A DNA stretch of 21,782 nucleotides from JBGQAS01 sp964498605 (GCA_964498605.1 CAZCHK010000037.1:1-21782), one strand, 5' to 3'. Counted from the stretch's first letter, positions 7,377-15,056 are shown. The notes: a model not told the origin generated them from the letters alone. Numbers and translations: made by a program.

Positions 7377-8462
7377 ATGAACCCGACAACGAAAACAAGA
7401 TTTTCCGAGAACATGAAGGCGTTTTTTAAAAACATAAAAATTGGCTGGATCGTGATCATCATCATGATCGCGCTGCCGTTCGTGACGGCACTGATCAACG
7501 GGCAATCCATTCCCGATCTGCTGGCCAATGGGGACGGGGTGGCAAAATTCGTGCAGAGCCTGGTGATCGAGATATGCATCCTGGCGCTGTACGCGCTGAG
7601 TTTCGACCTGATCTTTGGCATCACCGGGATGCTCTCCTTCGGGCATTCGATGTTTTTTGGCGTCGGCGCATACGCCACAGGGATCATGATCAAGAGCTTC
7701 GGCTGGTCCTTGTGGGCGACGATCGGCCTGGTGCTACTTGCGGCAGTGGTCCAGGCGCTGCTTTTCGGCATCGTCCTGCCGAGAGTAAAAGGGGTTACAT
7801 TTGCCCTGGTGACGCTGGGACTGGCGTCGGTGTTTCATATTATCGTCCAATCCAGCGAGGCGGGACCTTACACTGGCTCAGACGTGGGGCTGCAGGGCGT
7901 GATCAGCCCGGAATTTATCAATGCTTCCACGCACCGCATGCGCTTTTACTTTGTGACGCTGGCGGTACTGGTGCTCTTCTATATCATTTACCGCAGGTTC
8001 GTCAATTCACCCACGGGAAGAGTGTGCGTGGCCATCCGTGAGAACGAGACCCGGGCACGCATGCTGGGTTACAATACGTTCCTCTTTAAACTGGCGGCGC
8101 TGATGCTGTCGAGTGTCACGGCCGCCCTGGCAGGAACCCTGCACACGCTCTTCCAGCCGATCGTCAGCCCCAACACCGCAAGTTTGGGCTTCACCATTGC
8201 GGCGTTGCTGATGACCCTGATCGGCGGTGTGGGAACACTGAGCGGCGCCATCATCGGCGCGGCGATATACAAAATGATGGATTACGGCCTGAAAAGCCTC
8301 TTCGGCGAAAAAGCGACCTTCGTGATCGGTATCGTGTATATCCTGATCGTGCTTTTCCTGCCGTACGGCATCATCGGGACATGGAAACTCAAAAGGCTGG
8401 AGATGCGGTCCGGGTGGAAGCGCCTGGTGGGATTATTCGCAGGCAAAGCCAAGCAAGGCTAA
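7377..8462 (+). CDS. livM: Branched-chain-type ABC transporter permease, LivM family
   Basis: 361 residues, second permease subunit. Diagnostic stretches are FDLIFGITGMLSFGHSMFFG and GVGAYATG (about 75-103), VKGVTFALVTLGLA, the cytoplasmic loop VCVAIRENETRARMLGYNTF that contacts the ATPases, and LIGGVGTLSGAIIGA near the C-terminus. Its start is seven bases after livH, with GGAAGGAGTG just upstream overlapping the livH stop region, so the two are translated together. No terminator is seen after its stop; transcription may run into the tRNA-Gly 56 bases downstream and end at that gene's terminator. Confidence 0.93.
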   Translation: MNPTTKTRFSENMKAFFKNIKIGWIVIIIMIALPFVTALINGQSIPDLLANGDGVAKFVQSLVIEICILALYALSFDLIFGITGMLSFGHSMFFGVGAYATGIMIKSFGWSLWATIGLVLLAAVVQALLFGIVLPRVKGVTFALVTLGLASVFHIIVQSSEAGPYTGSDVGLQGVISPEFINASTHRMRFYFVTLAVLVLFYIIYRRFVNSPTGRVCVAIRENETRARMLGYNTFLFKLAALMLSSVTAALAGTLHTLFQPIVSPNTASLGFTIAALLMTLIGGVGTLSGAIIGAAIYKMMDYGLKSLFGEKATFVIGIVYILIVLFLPYGIIGTWKLKRLEMRSGWKRLVGLFAGKAKQG

Positions 8463-8489
8463 AGTTTCCAGGAAGCGGAAAGAAAAATT

Positions 8490-8498
8490 TGGTATAAT
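8490..8498 (+). promoter_or_regulatory. Extended -10 promoter of tRNA-Gly
   Basis: TGGTATAAT combines a perfect -10 hexamer (8493-8498) with the extended TGN motif, 20 bases before the mature tRNA start. No good -35 box is present at 16-18 bases upstream, as expected for an extended -10 promoter. Confidence 0.7.
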
Positions 8499-8517
8499 TT
8501 CACCCGCTTTGAAAGAC

Positions 8518-8589
8518 GCGGGAGTCGCCAAGTGGTAAGGCGTCAGCCTTCCAAGCTGATATTCGCGGGTTCGAATCCCGTCTCCCGCT
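8518..8589 (+). tRNA. tRNA-Gly (anticodon TCC)
   Basis: A complete cloverleaf can be drawn: acceptor GCGGGAG (8518-8524) with CTCCCGC (8582-8588), D-stem GCC/GGC, anticodon stem TCAGC/GCTGA, loop CTTCCAA with anticodon TCC at 8550-8552, T-stem GCGGG/CCCGT with loop TTCGAAT, and discriminator T8589. CCA is not encoded. It reads GGA/GGN glycine codons. Its promoter is at 8490-8498 and a terminator starts five bases after it. The 3' part is repeated downstream. Confidence 0.96.
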
Positions 8590-8593
8590 CTAG

Positions 8594-8623
8594 ATAACCG
8601 GAATTGTCGCCGGTTATTTTTTT
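8594..8623 (+). terminator. Rho-independent terminator of tRNA-Gly
   Basis: ATAACCGG (8594-8601) and CCGGTTAT (8610-8617) form a perfect 8-bp stem with an 8-base loop, continuing directly into a T-run (8617-8623). Confidence 0.88.
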
Positions 8624-8681
8624 AGATATTCCCGGGTCCCCGCAGGGGGGATGGTGATTCGAATCCCGTCTCCCGCTCAAA

Positions 8682-8710
8682 ATAACCGGATTTGATGCCG
8701 GTAATTTTTT
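8682..8710 (+). terminator. Degenerate second copy of the tRNA-Gly terminator
   Basis: ATAACCGG (8682-8689) pairs with CCGGTAAT (8698-8705) with one A-A mismatch and is followed by six T residues. It is the copy of the first terminator within the second repeat unit and may still act as a back-up. Confidence 0.6.
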
Positions 8711-8781
8711 ACTGAATACTCACCGCTCCCCGCAGGGGGGATGGCGATTCGGATCTCGTCTCCCGTTCCTTAATAGATCAG

Positions 8782-8804
8782 GGAACAAGCTGTTCCAGTT
8801 TTTT
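8782..8804 (+). terminator. Additional hairpin terminator after the repeats
   Basis: GGAACA (8782-8787), loop AGC, TGTTCC (8791-8796), then AGTTTTTT. It is a short but perfect stem with a T-run, the third terminator-like element in about 200 bases. Confidence 0.6.
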
Positions 8805-9038
8805 CGAAATTCAATGGTTTTTCCGGGGACATGAGAAGATCAACTTCTCGCTGCTGTGATCGAAGAAATCAAATCGATAGCACTTCCATCCCGAAAAGTC
8901 AATGATTCATATCTCAACAGGATCAGGTTTTCATGGTTAGGTGTAAAATTTAGCCATGTCTGCCCAAAGCGTTTCGAGACGGGGGTAAAAGGTGTTATCC
9001 CTGGGCCGCAATGAAAATCAACCCTACTGGAGGAGCGT
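8805..9038. other. Leader of the S41 protease gene, no gene seen
   Basis: No coding frame or RNA gene is convincing here. There is a weak hairpin GAGAAG/CTTCTC (8833-8849) with no T-run. The end of the stretch carries the ribosome binding site GGAGGAG (about 9028-9034) of the following gene. No clear sigma-70 promoter pair was found; one must exist, given the terminators upstream. Confidence 0.4.
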
Positions 9039-11531
9039 ATGAAAAAGATGATCATGATCGTGCTTGGAATCCTGCTGACAACGAGCATGCTGCTGACAGG
9101 CTGCAAGCCCAAGGAAAGTGAGCCGGTGGCGGTCGAAGAGCCCCCGCAGGCAGGCACAAGCTGGGGAGCTGAGCCCAACGAGGTGGTGGGTGACTTTTCC
9201 TATTCCAATGATTTCGTGCTGGAAACTTATTACGTAGAACAGGCGGTCATGCTGAACGATATGAACGCTTTTGTGAAACGCGACATGGAGCTCGAACTGG
9301 CCGTGGACAGCCAGGTGCTGGGGTTCATGGACGTGGATTACGAGAACAACAGCGGTACATATTCCATCCAGCTGCCCCGGCTGCCCAAAGGCATCTTCAA
9401 CGATGTCGATAACAATGGACAGACCAACAAGGGCGTACAGATTTTCGCAGTTGCCTATTCTCCCAACCTGACGGGTGGGCCTTTCTCTGAAGGCGACGAC
9501 AGGTCCTACGGCTGGCCGGGCTACCTGGCATCCATCGTCACGGATACTGAGAACAACCAGGAGGTGATCGGCGGTAAGCTGGTGATCTGGTCGCCAGATA
9601 CGGATCAATCCTTCCCCAGCGGATTCGGCGAGGATGGCCTGCTCTTCACCGCCGATGACCCGGTGGAGGCGGTGCCGTCAGGCTGGTCTGTGATCGATTT
9701 GGACCAGACCCCATTTGAGATCGTTCGCGAGGAGGTGGTATCCGCCACGCTCTACGAACCAGCTGATATCGCCATCAAGGATTTTTCCGCGGACACCTAC
9801 GTCGACGCGTTCCAGAAGATGTACGATATTCTCAAGGTCGAGTACGCCTTCAACGGCATCGAAGGAAAAGCGCCAGACTGGGAAGTTCTTTATGATGAAG
9901 TGATGCCCAAAGTGCAGGCTGCCCAGGACGCGGGTGAGGCTGAAGCCTACTACCTGGCGCTGAGGGATTTCGTGTGGGCCTTCAACGACGGTCATGTCTA
10001 CCTCAGCGGTGGTGAGATCGAAAATGAGATCTTCTACAGCACCATATCGAACGGTTACGGTCTCGCCATTCGCGAGCTGGATGACGGACGAGTGATCGTG
10101 ATCTACGTTCTCGATGACAGCCCGGCCGAGCAGGCAGGCATTCAACTTGGCGCGACCATCCAGTCTTGGAATGGTCAGCCGATCCTGGATGCCATCCGCA
10201 GTGCTGAAGCGCTGTCAGCGCCGTTTTCCACAGAGTTTTCGCGGGTGTATCAGCAGGCACGCTACCTGCTGAGAGCTCCCGCCGGAGCGGAAGCCACGGT
10301 GGAATTTACCAACCCGGGCTCGTCTGTTGCTGTGGCCAGGACGATGAAAACGATGGCGGAAACCGAAAGCTTCAGCTACACATCGATCATGAAAGGGTTC
10401 GATTATTTCGCCCTGCCGGTGGAACAGGACATCATCGAGAGTGAATACGGAACGGTGGGTTACGTGAAGATCACATCCAATTACGATGACCTCAACCTGC
10501 TGGTGCGATTGTTCGAACGCGCGCTGAAGATGTTCTCGGATAACGGCGTGAACGGTTTGATCATCGACATGCGCCAGAACAGCGGCGGCGCCAATCTCGG
10601 ACTGGCGGGTTTCCTGACCGACCTGGAAATCCCGATGGGACAGCTGGAGTATTATAGTTCCACGACAGGTGAATTCGAAGCGGAGGGTCCGCGCGAGAAG
10701 GTGCTGCCGAATGTCAACCAGTATCGTTTTGACAAAATGGTCCTGCTGGTTGACCAGGCGTGCGCCTCGGCCTGTGAGCTGGAAGCGTACGGCTTCAGCC
10801 AGGTTCCTGGCATGGAAGTGATGGGTGTCTATCCATCCGGAGGAGTCGAGGCGGAAGTGGCGCGCGGGCAGTTCCTGCTTCCTGAAAACTTCTATTTACA
10901 GTTCCCCACCGGGCGTTTCACGCTTCCCGATGGCAGTATTTTCCTTGAAGGGCAGGGCGTGCAGCTGACTGTGCGCATCCCCGTGGATGAGGAACTGGCT
11001 CTGGCCCAGGATGATTATGTGCTGCAGAAAGCGGTCAACCACATCCTGCTTCCGGCAGGCTTTGGCGTGATCCCGGACGGAAACCCGGTCTTCCTGCCTG
11101 CTGCGAGCGTGACCAGTTTTGTCAGCAGCGGTTCGGTTGAGAACCTGGAAGACCTGGCAGTTGAAACATACGAAACGATGATGCCTGGCAACACATATAC
11201 CTACACGGTGATCATGCCGAAAAGCCAGAAGGCTGTCTGGGCCTGGTGGTGGTGCACTTCCTCACCTGAACTCCTGGTCGATAACTACCAGAAATTGGGA
11301 TTCAAATTTTCACTCAACGGTGTGGATATCCCCTTGAGCCAGATGACCGAAGTAGCCCTTGAGGGCAACGGATACTACTGCAAGGTGTACGCCTCAGCTC
11401 TGGATCAGTGGCCGGCAGGCGAGTACCACCTGAAGACGGAAGCCACCTTCAAAACCCCCCTGAATGACGGCTTCGGCGATTACCCGGCTGGAACGCTCAC
11501 CATCGAATATGCCGTTTATGTGGGTGAATGA
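9039..11531 (+). CDS. S41-family lipoprotein peptidase with PDZ domain
   Basis: 830 residues, predicted lipid-anchored outside the membrane: signal peptide with lipobox LTGC and acylated C22. Residues about 50-245 form an unrecognised domain containing DVDNNGQTN. About 250-330 resembles the helical N-domain of S41 proteases (FSADTYVDAFQKMYDILK ... WAFNDGHVYLSGG). A PDZ-like domain follows (about 340-400, DDSPAEQAGIQLGATIQSW). The protease core has LIIDMRQNSGG (about 506-516) and CASACE with nucleophile S577. The lysine that in CtpA/Tsp lies 25 residues after this serine is absent (G602, in YPSGGV), which resembles the tricorn/S41B-like branch. A C-terminal beta-rich domain (about 700-830, Trp/Tyr-rich) is unrecognised. 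GGAGGAG lies before the start; a strong terminator follows. The gene is a single transcription unit. Peptidase activity is likely but unproven. Confidence 0.85.
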   Translation: MKKMIMIVLGILLTTSMLLTGCKPKESEPVAVEEPPQAGTSWGAEPNEVVGDFSYSNDFVLETYYVEQAVMLNDMNAFVKRDMELELAVDSQVLGFMDVDYENNSGTYSIQLPRLPKGIFNDVDNNGQTNKGVQIFAVAYSPNLTGGPFSEGDDRSYGWPGYLASIVTDTENNQEVIGGKLVIWSPDTDQSFPSGFGEDGLLFTADDPVEAVPSGWSVIDLDQTPFEIVREEVVSATLYEPADIAIKDFSADTYVDAFQKMYDILKVEYAFNGIEGKAPDWEVLYDEVMPKVQAAQDAGEAEAYYLALRDFVWAFNDGHVYLSGGEIENEIFYSTISNGYGLAIRELDDGRVIVIYVLDDSPAEQAGIQLGATIQSWNGQPILDAIRSAEALSAPFSTEFSRVYQQARYLLRAPAGAEATVEFTNPGSSVAVARTMKTMAETESFSYTSIMKGFDYFALPVEQDIIESEYGTVGYVKITSNYDDLNLLVRLFERALKMFSDNGVNGLIIDMRQNSGGANLGLAGFLTDLEIPMGQLEYYSSTTGEFEAEGPREKVLPNVNQYRFDKMVLLVDQACASACELEAYGFSQVPGMEVMGVYPSGGVEAEVARGQFLLPENFYLQFPTGRFTLPDGSIFLEGQGVQLTVRIPVDEELALAQDDYVLQKAVNHILLPAGFGVIPDGNPVFLPAASVTSFVSSGSVENLEDLAVETYETMMPGNTYTYTVIMPKSQKAVWAWWWCTSSPELLVDNYQKLGFKFSLNGVDIPLSQMTEVALEGNGYYCKVYASALDQWPAGEYHLKTEATFKTPLNDGFGDYPAGTLTIEYAVYVGE

Positions 11532-11550
11532 TCCAGATTGATTCGCAGAA

Positions 11551-11586
11551 ATCAAAGGCAGCCAAAGCTGCCTTTGATTTTTTTTT
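11551..11586 (+). terminator. Rho-independent terminator of the S41 gene
   Basis: ATCAAAGGCAGC (11551-11562), loop CAAA, GCTGCCTTTGAT (11567-11578) form a perfect 12-bp stem followed by nine T residues (11578-11586). Confidence 0.93.
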
Positions 11587-11612
11587 ACCAACCAATGATG
11601 AAATGTTATAAT
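11584..11612 (+). promoter_or_regulatory. Promoter of the CAT-anticodon tRNA
   Basis: TTTACC (11584-11589), a 17-base spacer and TATAAT (11607-11612), 16 bases before the mature tRNA start. The -35 box uses the last T residues of the preceding terminator, so the two signals are physically merged. Confidence 0.65.
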
Positions 11613-11628
11613 TGAAAAGCACGAAAGG

Positions 11629-11701
11629 GGGCCCGTAGCTCAGTGGTCAGAGCGCGCGGCTCATAACCGCTTGGTCGCTGGTTCGATCCCAGCCGGGCCC
11701 A
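11629..11701 (+). tRNA. tRNA with anticodon CAT, probably tRNA-Ile2 (lysidine) or elongator tRNA-Met
   Basis: Complete cloverleaf of 73 bases: acceptor GGGCCCG/CGGGCCC, D-stem GCTC/GAGC, anticodon loop CTCATAA with CAT at 11662-11664, variable loop TGGTC, T-stem GCTGG/CCAGC, discriminator A. It has a paired 1-72 end, so it is not an initiator. C4-G69 and C5-G68 are both present, which are known TilS determinants for tRNA-Ile2, and the segment TTGGTCGCTGGTTC matches bacterial tRNA-Ile2 as I recall it. The 27-43 pair is a C-T mismatch where E. coli Ile2 has G-T. Automatic tools usually label such genes tRNA-Met. CCA is not encoded. Confidence 0.93.
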
Positions 11702-11709
11702 TATTTCGC

Positions 11710-11733
11710 AAAATCCCCTAAACGGGATTTTTT
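11710..11733 (+). terminator. Rho-independent terminator of the CAT-anticodon tRNA
   Basis: AAAATCCC (11710-11717), loop CTAAAC, GGGATTTT (11724-11731) followed by further T residues. It starts nine bases after the tRNA. Confidence 0.85.
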
Positions 11734-11762
11734 CTTTAATTTTTGCCATTCTCAATAAAGAA

Positions 11763-11792
11763 TGGACAGGCACGACCAATCTGGCATACAAT
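11763..11792 (+). promoter_or_regulatory. Candidate promoter of the serine hydrolase gene
   Basis: TGGACA (11763-11768), 18-base spacer, TACAAT (11787-11792), about 50 bases upstream of the start codon. Both hexamers differ from consensus at one position. Confidence 0.5.
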
Positions 11793-11844
11793 AAATAAAG
11801 AAAATTCAGCTTAGTTTTGAGCCACATAGAACCCGGAAGAGATA

Positions 11845-13281
11845 ATGAAAGAATTTAAAGAACAGCTTGACAATGTGCTCGAAGAGATCCGCTCCCGATG
11901 GGAAATTCCGGGGATGGGAGTTGGGATCGTGGAAAACGATGAAATCGTTTACACACGCTACTCTGGTGTCCAGAACCTGGAAACTTTGGCACCCGTCACG
12001 CCGCGTACGGTCTTCTGTCTTCAATCCATATCAAAGTGTTTTGTCGCCTGCGCGGTGATGCAGCTGGTTGAGCAGGGTGTGATCCAGCTCGACGAGCCTA
12101 TCGCGCGGTATCTTCCTTATTTCAACCTGAACGACGAGCGTTATTCCCAGATCACCATCCGTCAGCTCTTGAGCCACACATCAGGTCTGCCGGACATGGA
12201 TGAATTTGATTACAACGACTTTGTCTTACACCCGGAGGCTGATGAAGGTGCGCTTGAGCGGTATGTACGCAGCCTAGAAGATAAAAAACTGGTCCGCGCA
12301 CCGGGAGAGGGCTTTTGGTACAGCAACATAGGCTATGACATCCTGGGTGACTTGATCTCAAAGATCTCGAGACAGACTTTTGAGGAGTACATGCGGGAAC
12401 ACATATTGTTGCCAGCCGGAATGCCAGACAGCACATTTCTGCTGGCAGATGTTGAGCGGGATCGCCTGGCTGCTCCCCATTTGCGCTCGCCTGAAATGAT
12501 TGTCAACCCGATCTATCCTTACCACCGGGCGGATGCGCCAGCCAGTTTTCTGCACTCCTCGATTGAGGATGTGTGCCATTGGGTGATAGGCAGTTTGAAC
12601 AAAGGCGTCTATCAACAAGAGAGATTTCTTTCGGCTTCCAGTTATGATCTGATGTGGACGTCAGCTGCTAAAAGGGGTGGGGTCCAATTGAAAGAGGACA
12701 TGGGATTGGGCTGGAGTTTGGGGCACTTTGAGGGAGTCAGGACCATCAGCCACGGGGGAGGGGGGTTTGGATGGACAGGCAATCTGGTACTGTTGCCGGA
12801 AAGAAAGCAGGCTGTCATCATACTTTCCAACGAAGAGTCTTCAGCCATCCATCGCCTGACCGGGGCAGCGCTCCGAACGATGCTCGGGCAGAAAGCACAA
12901 CCTGGAAATGTGTCGTGGATGATACCGGTATGCCATGCCTACCAGGCTGGGGGGAAACAGGCAGCCCAGGACCTTCTTTCAAAATTAAAAATGAATGACG
13001 AAAAGGATTATTTTTACACCGCATATGAATTGATCACCCTGGTTTTCCAGCTTATGGGTGCCGGGAAGCTTGATGCGGCTATTGATATACTCAATTTAAA
13101 CATCCTTGCCTTCCCGGGCGATTTGGAATCGTACACCCGCCTGGCTGACATCCATCACCGGAGAGAGGAGAATTCCTTGGCAGAAGACGTTCTCATTCAA
13201 GCCTTGCGTGTTATGCCTGGCAATAACGAGGCAGTAGAAATGCTGTACAAAGTTCGCAAAAACGAAAAGGCAGTCCGGTGA
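11845..13281 (+). CDS. Serine hydrolase, beta-lactamase class C / penicillin-binding fold
   Basis: 478 residues. The beta-lactamase/transpeptidase-like domain (about 5-345) has all three signature elements: S61-I-S-K64 (SxxK), Y159-S-N161 (YxN) and H303-G-G (the KTG-box equivalent as HxG). The family covers esterases, D-aminopeptidases and peptidoglycan-related hydrolases; true beta-lactamase activity is unlikely to be the role. Residues about 350-475 form a helical tail with a TPR-like pattern (LESYTRLADIHHRREENSLAEDVLIQAL). No signal peptide is seen at this start (MKEFKEQLDNVLEEI), so the protein appears cytoplasmic, which is less usual for the family. The ribosome binding site is GGAAGAGA 11835-11842. 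It appears to be a single-gene unit; no terminator was found after it. Confidence 0.88.
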   Translation: MKEFKEQLDNVLEEIRSRWEIPGMGVGIVENDEIVYTRYSGVQNLETLAPVTPRTVFCLQSISKCFVACAVMQLVEQGVIQLDEPIARYLPYFNLNDERYSQITIRQLLSHTSGLPDMDEFDYNDFVLHPEADEGALERYVRSLEDKKLVRAPGEGFWYSNIGYDILGDLISKISRQTFEEYMREHILLPAGMPDSTFLLADVERDRLAAPHLRSPEMIVNPIYPYHRADAPASFLHSSIEDVCHWVIGSLNKGVYQQERFLSASSYDLMWTSAAKRGGVQLKEDMGLGWSLGHFEGVRTISHGGGGFGWTGNLVLLPERKQAVIILSNEESSAIHRLTGAALRTMLGQKAQPGNVSWMIPVCHAYQAGGKQAAQDLLSKLKMNDEKDYFYTAYELITLVFQLMGAGKLDAAIDILNLNILAFPGDLESYTRLADIHHRREENSLAEDVLIQALRVMPGNNEAVEMLYKVRKNEKAVR

Positions 13282-13671
13282 TGCGTCTTTGATTGGTTGT
13301 TGGTTTGATTTTGGCAGAGTCGATTACTTCACAAAAAATTTACGATTATTGATTGGTCTTAATACGATGATTCTCATGTGACCGATAATTCTTGCTGGTG
13401 GAGCTTGTGCGATAATTAAAACCGATTTCTTATCATTGTTGGAGATACTATTTTTTTGATTATGATTGGCAATGATAGGCAGGAGTATGACATCGGGGTA
13501 CATAAATTTAAAAAGGGATCTAAGATTATTTTGGTAACAATAACGATGAAGAATGTATTAAGAAAATATTGATAGACAAGAAATGGGTTGCAGGCGGAGG
13601 TTTATTGATTGGTCAGGCATCTTGTGAGAGAGATTTATTCGGAAAGGCGTTAAGGCTGGATTGAAGATAAG
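13282..13671. other. AT-rich gap of 390 bases without a supported gene
   Basis: No ORF longer than about 36 codons, tRNA or clear terminator is visible. A 36-codon frame from ATG 13460 to the TGA near 13570 has no ribosome binding site and no recognisable motif. Base composition drops here and stays low through the next gene, so the gap may mark the border of a transferred polysaccharide segment. Confidence 0.5.
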
Positions 13672-15012
13672 ATGAAAAATGAGATTAGGAAGAGAATTGG
13701 CCATATTAGCAAGGAAGTTTTGGTTCAGTTCATGTTTTTCTTCACAGCGATGCGCGAATTTTATTTCTTTGGTTTTCGAGGCGTAACCTGCCCGTCGAAC
13801 TGGTTGAAGATAACTGGTGCATGTCAATGGATCAATGGCGATACAGAAATGCTCTTCCTGCTATTGGCTGTTTTGCTCATGTCTTTGATCATTTCCTGGG
13901 AACACGGGTGGAATAGATTTCTTCATATTTGCCGAAGGAACTGGATGGTGCTCTGTTTTGTGGGTTTCGCTGGAACATCGATGATCTGGTCCATTGGGGT
14001 GACGATTACTTTGTATAAATTTTCCCTACTCTTGGGTTGCACTCTGATCGCCCTCTATCTCGGTGATAGTTATTCTCTGGAAGGTTTGACCAGGCGAATT
14101 GCCTGGTTCTATGTTGTGATTTGCTTGATCAGTATCTATTACGCTCTCTTCCTTCCTGAAGGAATCATGGGAGATGCATTTTACAATGAACTATGGAATG
14201 GAATGTTCACCCATAAGAATTTCATGGGATGCTTTATGGCCCTGGGAGTTGGTCTGTTCTTGGTGAAACTCTTTGGCGTTGGAAAGACTCGTAAAAGGAC
14301 CTTTCTCTTCAATTTAATAATGTTCGCGATAACGTCATTCCTATTATTTATGAGTAAATCAACCACAGGGATCATCACAGCGTTGGTCATTGTATTCATG
14401 ACCTTTGCTGTATTCATCTGGTCAAAGTGGAAATGCAAACTTAAGCCTTTACATTATTTTGGCGGGATTAGTTTTGTATTGATCCTGCTGGCGATTTCAA
14501 TTCTCAATCTGGATTTCTTTCTAAAGTTATTTGGAAAGGATGCTACCCTCACTGGACGGGTTACCATATGGCGATACCTGTTTGATAATGTGATTCATGA
14601 GCGCTTCTGGATAGGTCATGGTTATGGCGCAATCTGGCATCTCGAAGGGTTTATCATAAAACTTACAAGCATCCTGCAGTGGGAGACCCCTATCGTTCTG
14701 GGAGATAATGGATATGTAGATATTCTCCTTCATCTGGGGTTCCTCGGTGTATTCTTTCTTTTTTCATTAATTGTCATTGGATTCATACGCGCCACAGGCT
14801 ATTTTATTAAGGAAAAGACGGTATTATCCGTCTTACCCGTTCTTGTACTGGTTTATGCAGTCATTGCAAATATCTCATTAAGCTTGATCCTGGAATCAGA
14901 AATCCTGGTTTGGTTTATTGTCTTGACATTACTGGTTTCAACTCAACGGGATGCTCAAACCACATCTCATGTCATTGATGGTACAAAGGTGGTTGAGGTT
15001 TCAAGGGGATAA
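13672..15012 (+). CDS. O-antigen ligase/polymerase family membrane protein (WaaL/Wzy-like)
   Basis: 446 residues with about ten hydrophobic segments. Family landmarks are present: HKNFMG (181-186) after a membrane segment and loop, SKSTTG (228-233), then in the large extracytoplasmic loop TGRVTIW (294-300) and GHGYGA (315-320), then DNGYVDILLHLG before the last helices. These proteins join or polymerise undecaprenyl-linked glycans at the outer face of the membrane, or glycosylate proteins. The ribosome binding site is weak (GAAGATAAG) and no promoter is obvious. Codons are visibly AT-richer than in the transporter genes: 14341-14400 holds only 22 G+C in 60 bases. A convergent glycosyltransferase gene follows, suggesting a surface-glycan function. 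Whether it is ligase or polymerase cannot be decided. Confidence 0.85.
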   Translation: MKNEIRKRIGHISKEVLVQFMFFFTAMREFYFFGFRGVTCPSNWLKITGACQWINGDTEMLFLLLAVLLMSLIISWEHGWNRFLHICRRNWMVLCFVGFAGTSMIWSIGVTITLYKFSLLLGCTLIALYLGDSYSLEGLTRRIAWFYVVICLISIYYALFLPEGIMGDAFYNELWNGMFTHKNFMGCFMALGVGLFLVKLFGVGKTRKRTFLFNLIMFAITSFLLFMSKSTTGIITALVIVFMTFAVFIWSKWKCKLKPLHYFGGISFVLILLAISILNLDFFLKLFGKDATLTGRVTIWRYLFDNVIHERFWIGHGYGAIWHLEGFIIKLTSILQWETPIVLGDNGYVDILLHLGFLGVFFLFSLIVIGFIRATGYFIKEKTVLSVLPVLVLVYAVIANISLSLILESEILVWFIVLTLLVSTQRDAQTTSHVIDGTKVVEVSRG

Positions 15013-15024
15013 CCATGTGGCGCA

Positions 15025-15056
15025 TCGGAAAGGCAAAGCAGACACACCCTTTCCGA
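15025..15056. repeat. Inverted repeat between convergent genes
   Basis: TCGGAAAGG (15025-15033) and CCTTTCCGA (15048-15056) form a perfect 9-bp stem with a 14-base loop, 12 bases after the ligase-like gene. There is no immediate T-run on either strand, so it is only a possible bidirectional or factor-dependent end. Nothing else is seen up to 15197. Confidence 0.45.

Larger units (their letters stand above)
8570..8768 (+). repeat. Tandem ~89-bp repeats of the tRNA-Gly 3' end plus terminator
   Basis: The 21 bases from the T-loop to just past the acceptor end of tRNA-Gly (8570-8590) recur exactly at 8658-8678 and, with three changes, at 8748-8768. The intervening sequences also align: each holds an ATAACCGG hairpin with a T-run and then a CCCCGCAGGGG mini-palindrome (8638-8648 and 8728-8738) followed by GGATGG. 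This gives two full units of 88 and 90 bp and one partial unit. The copies lack the 5' half of a tRNA and cannot fold as one. They are best read as slipped-strand or recombination duplications of the tRNA tail, decaying with distance. Confidence 0.85.

Noticed and set aside
8570..8768. CRISPR array or attachment-site pair
   Set aside because: Only two and a fraction units, with the between-copy sequence itself repeated rather than unique; no integrase or cas gene nearby, and spacing too short for an element.
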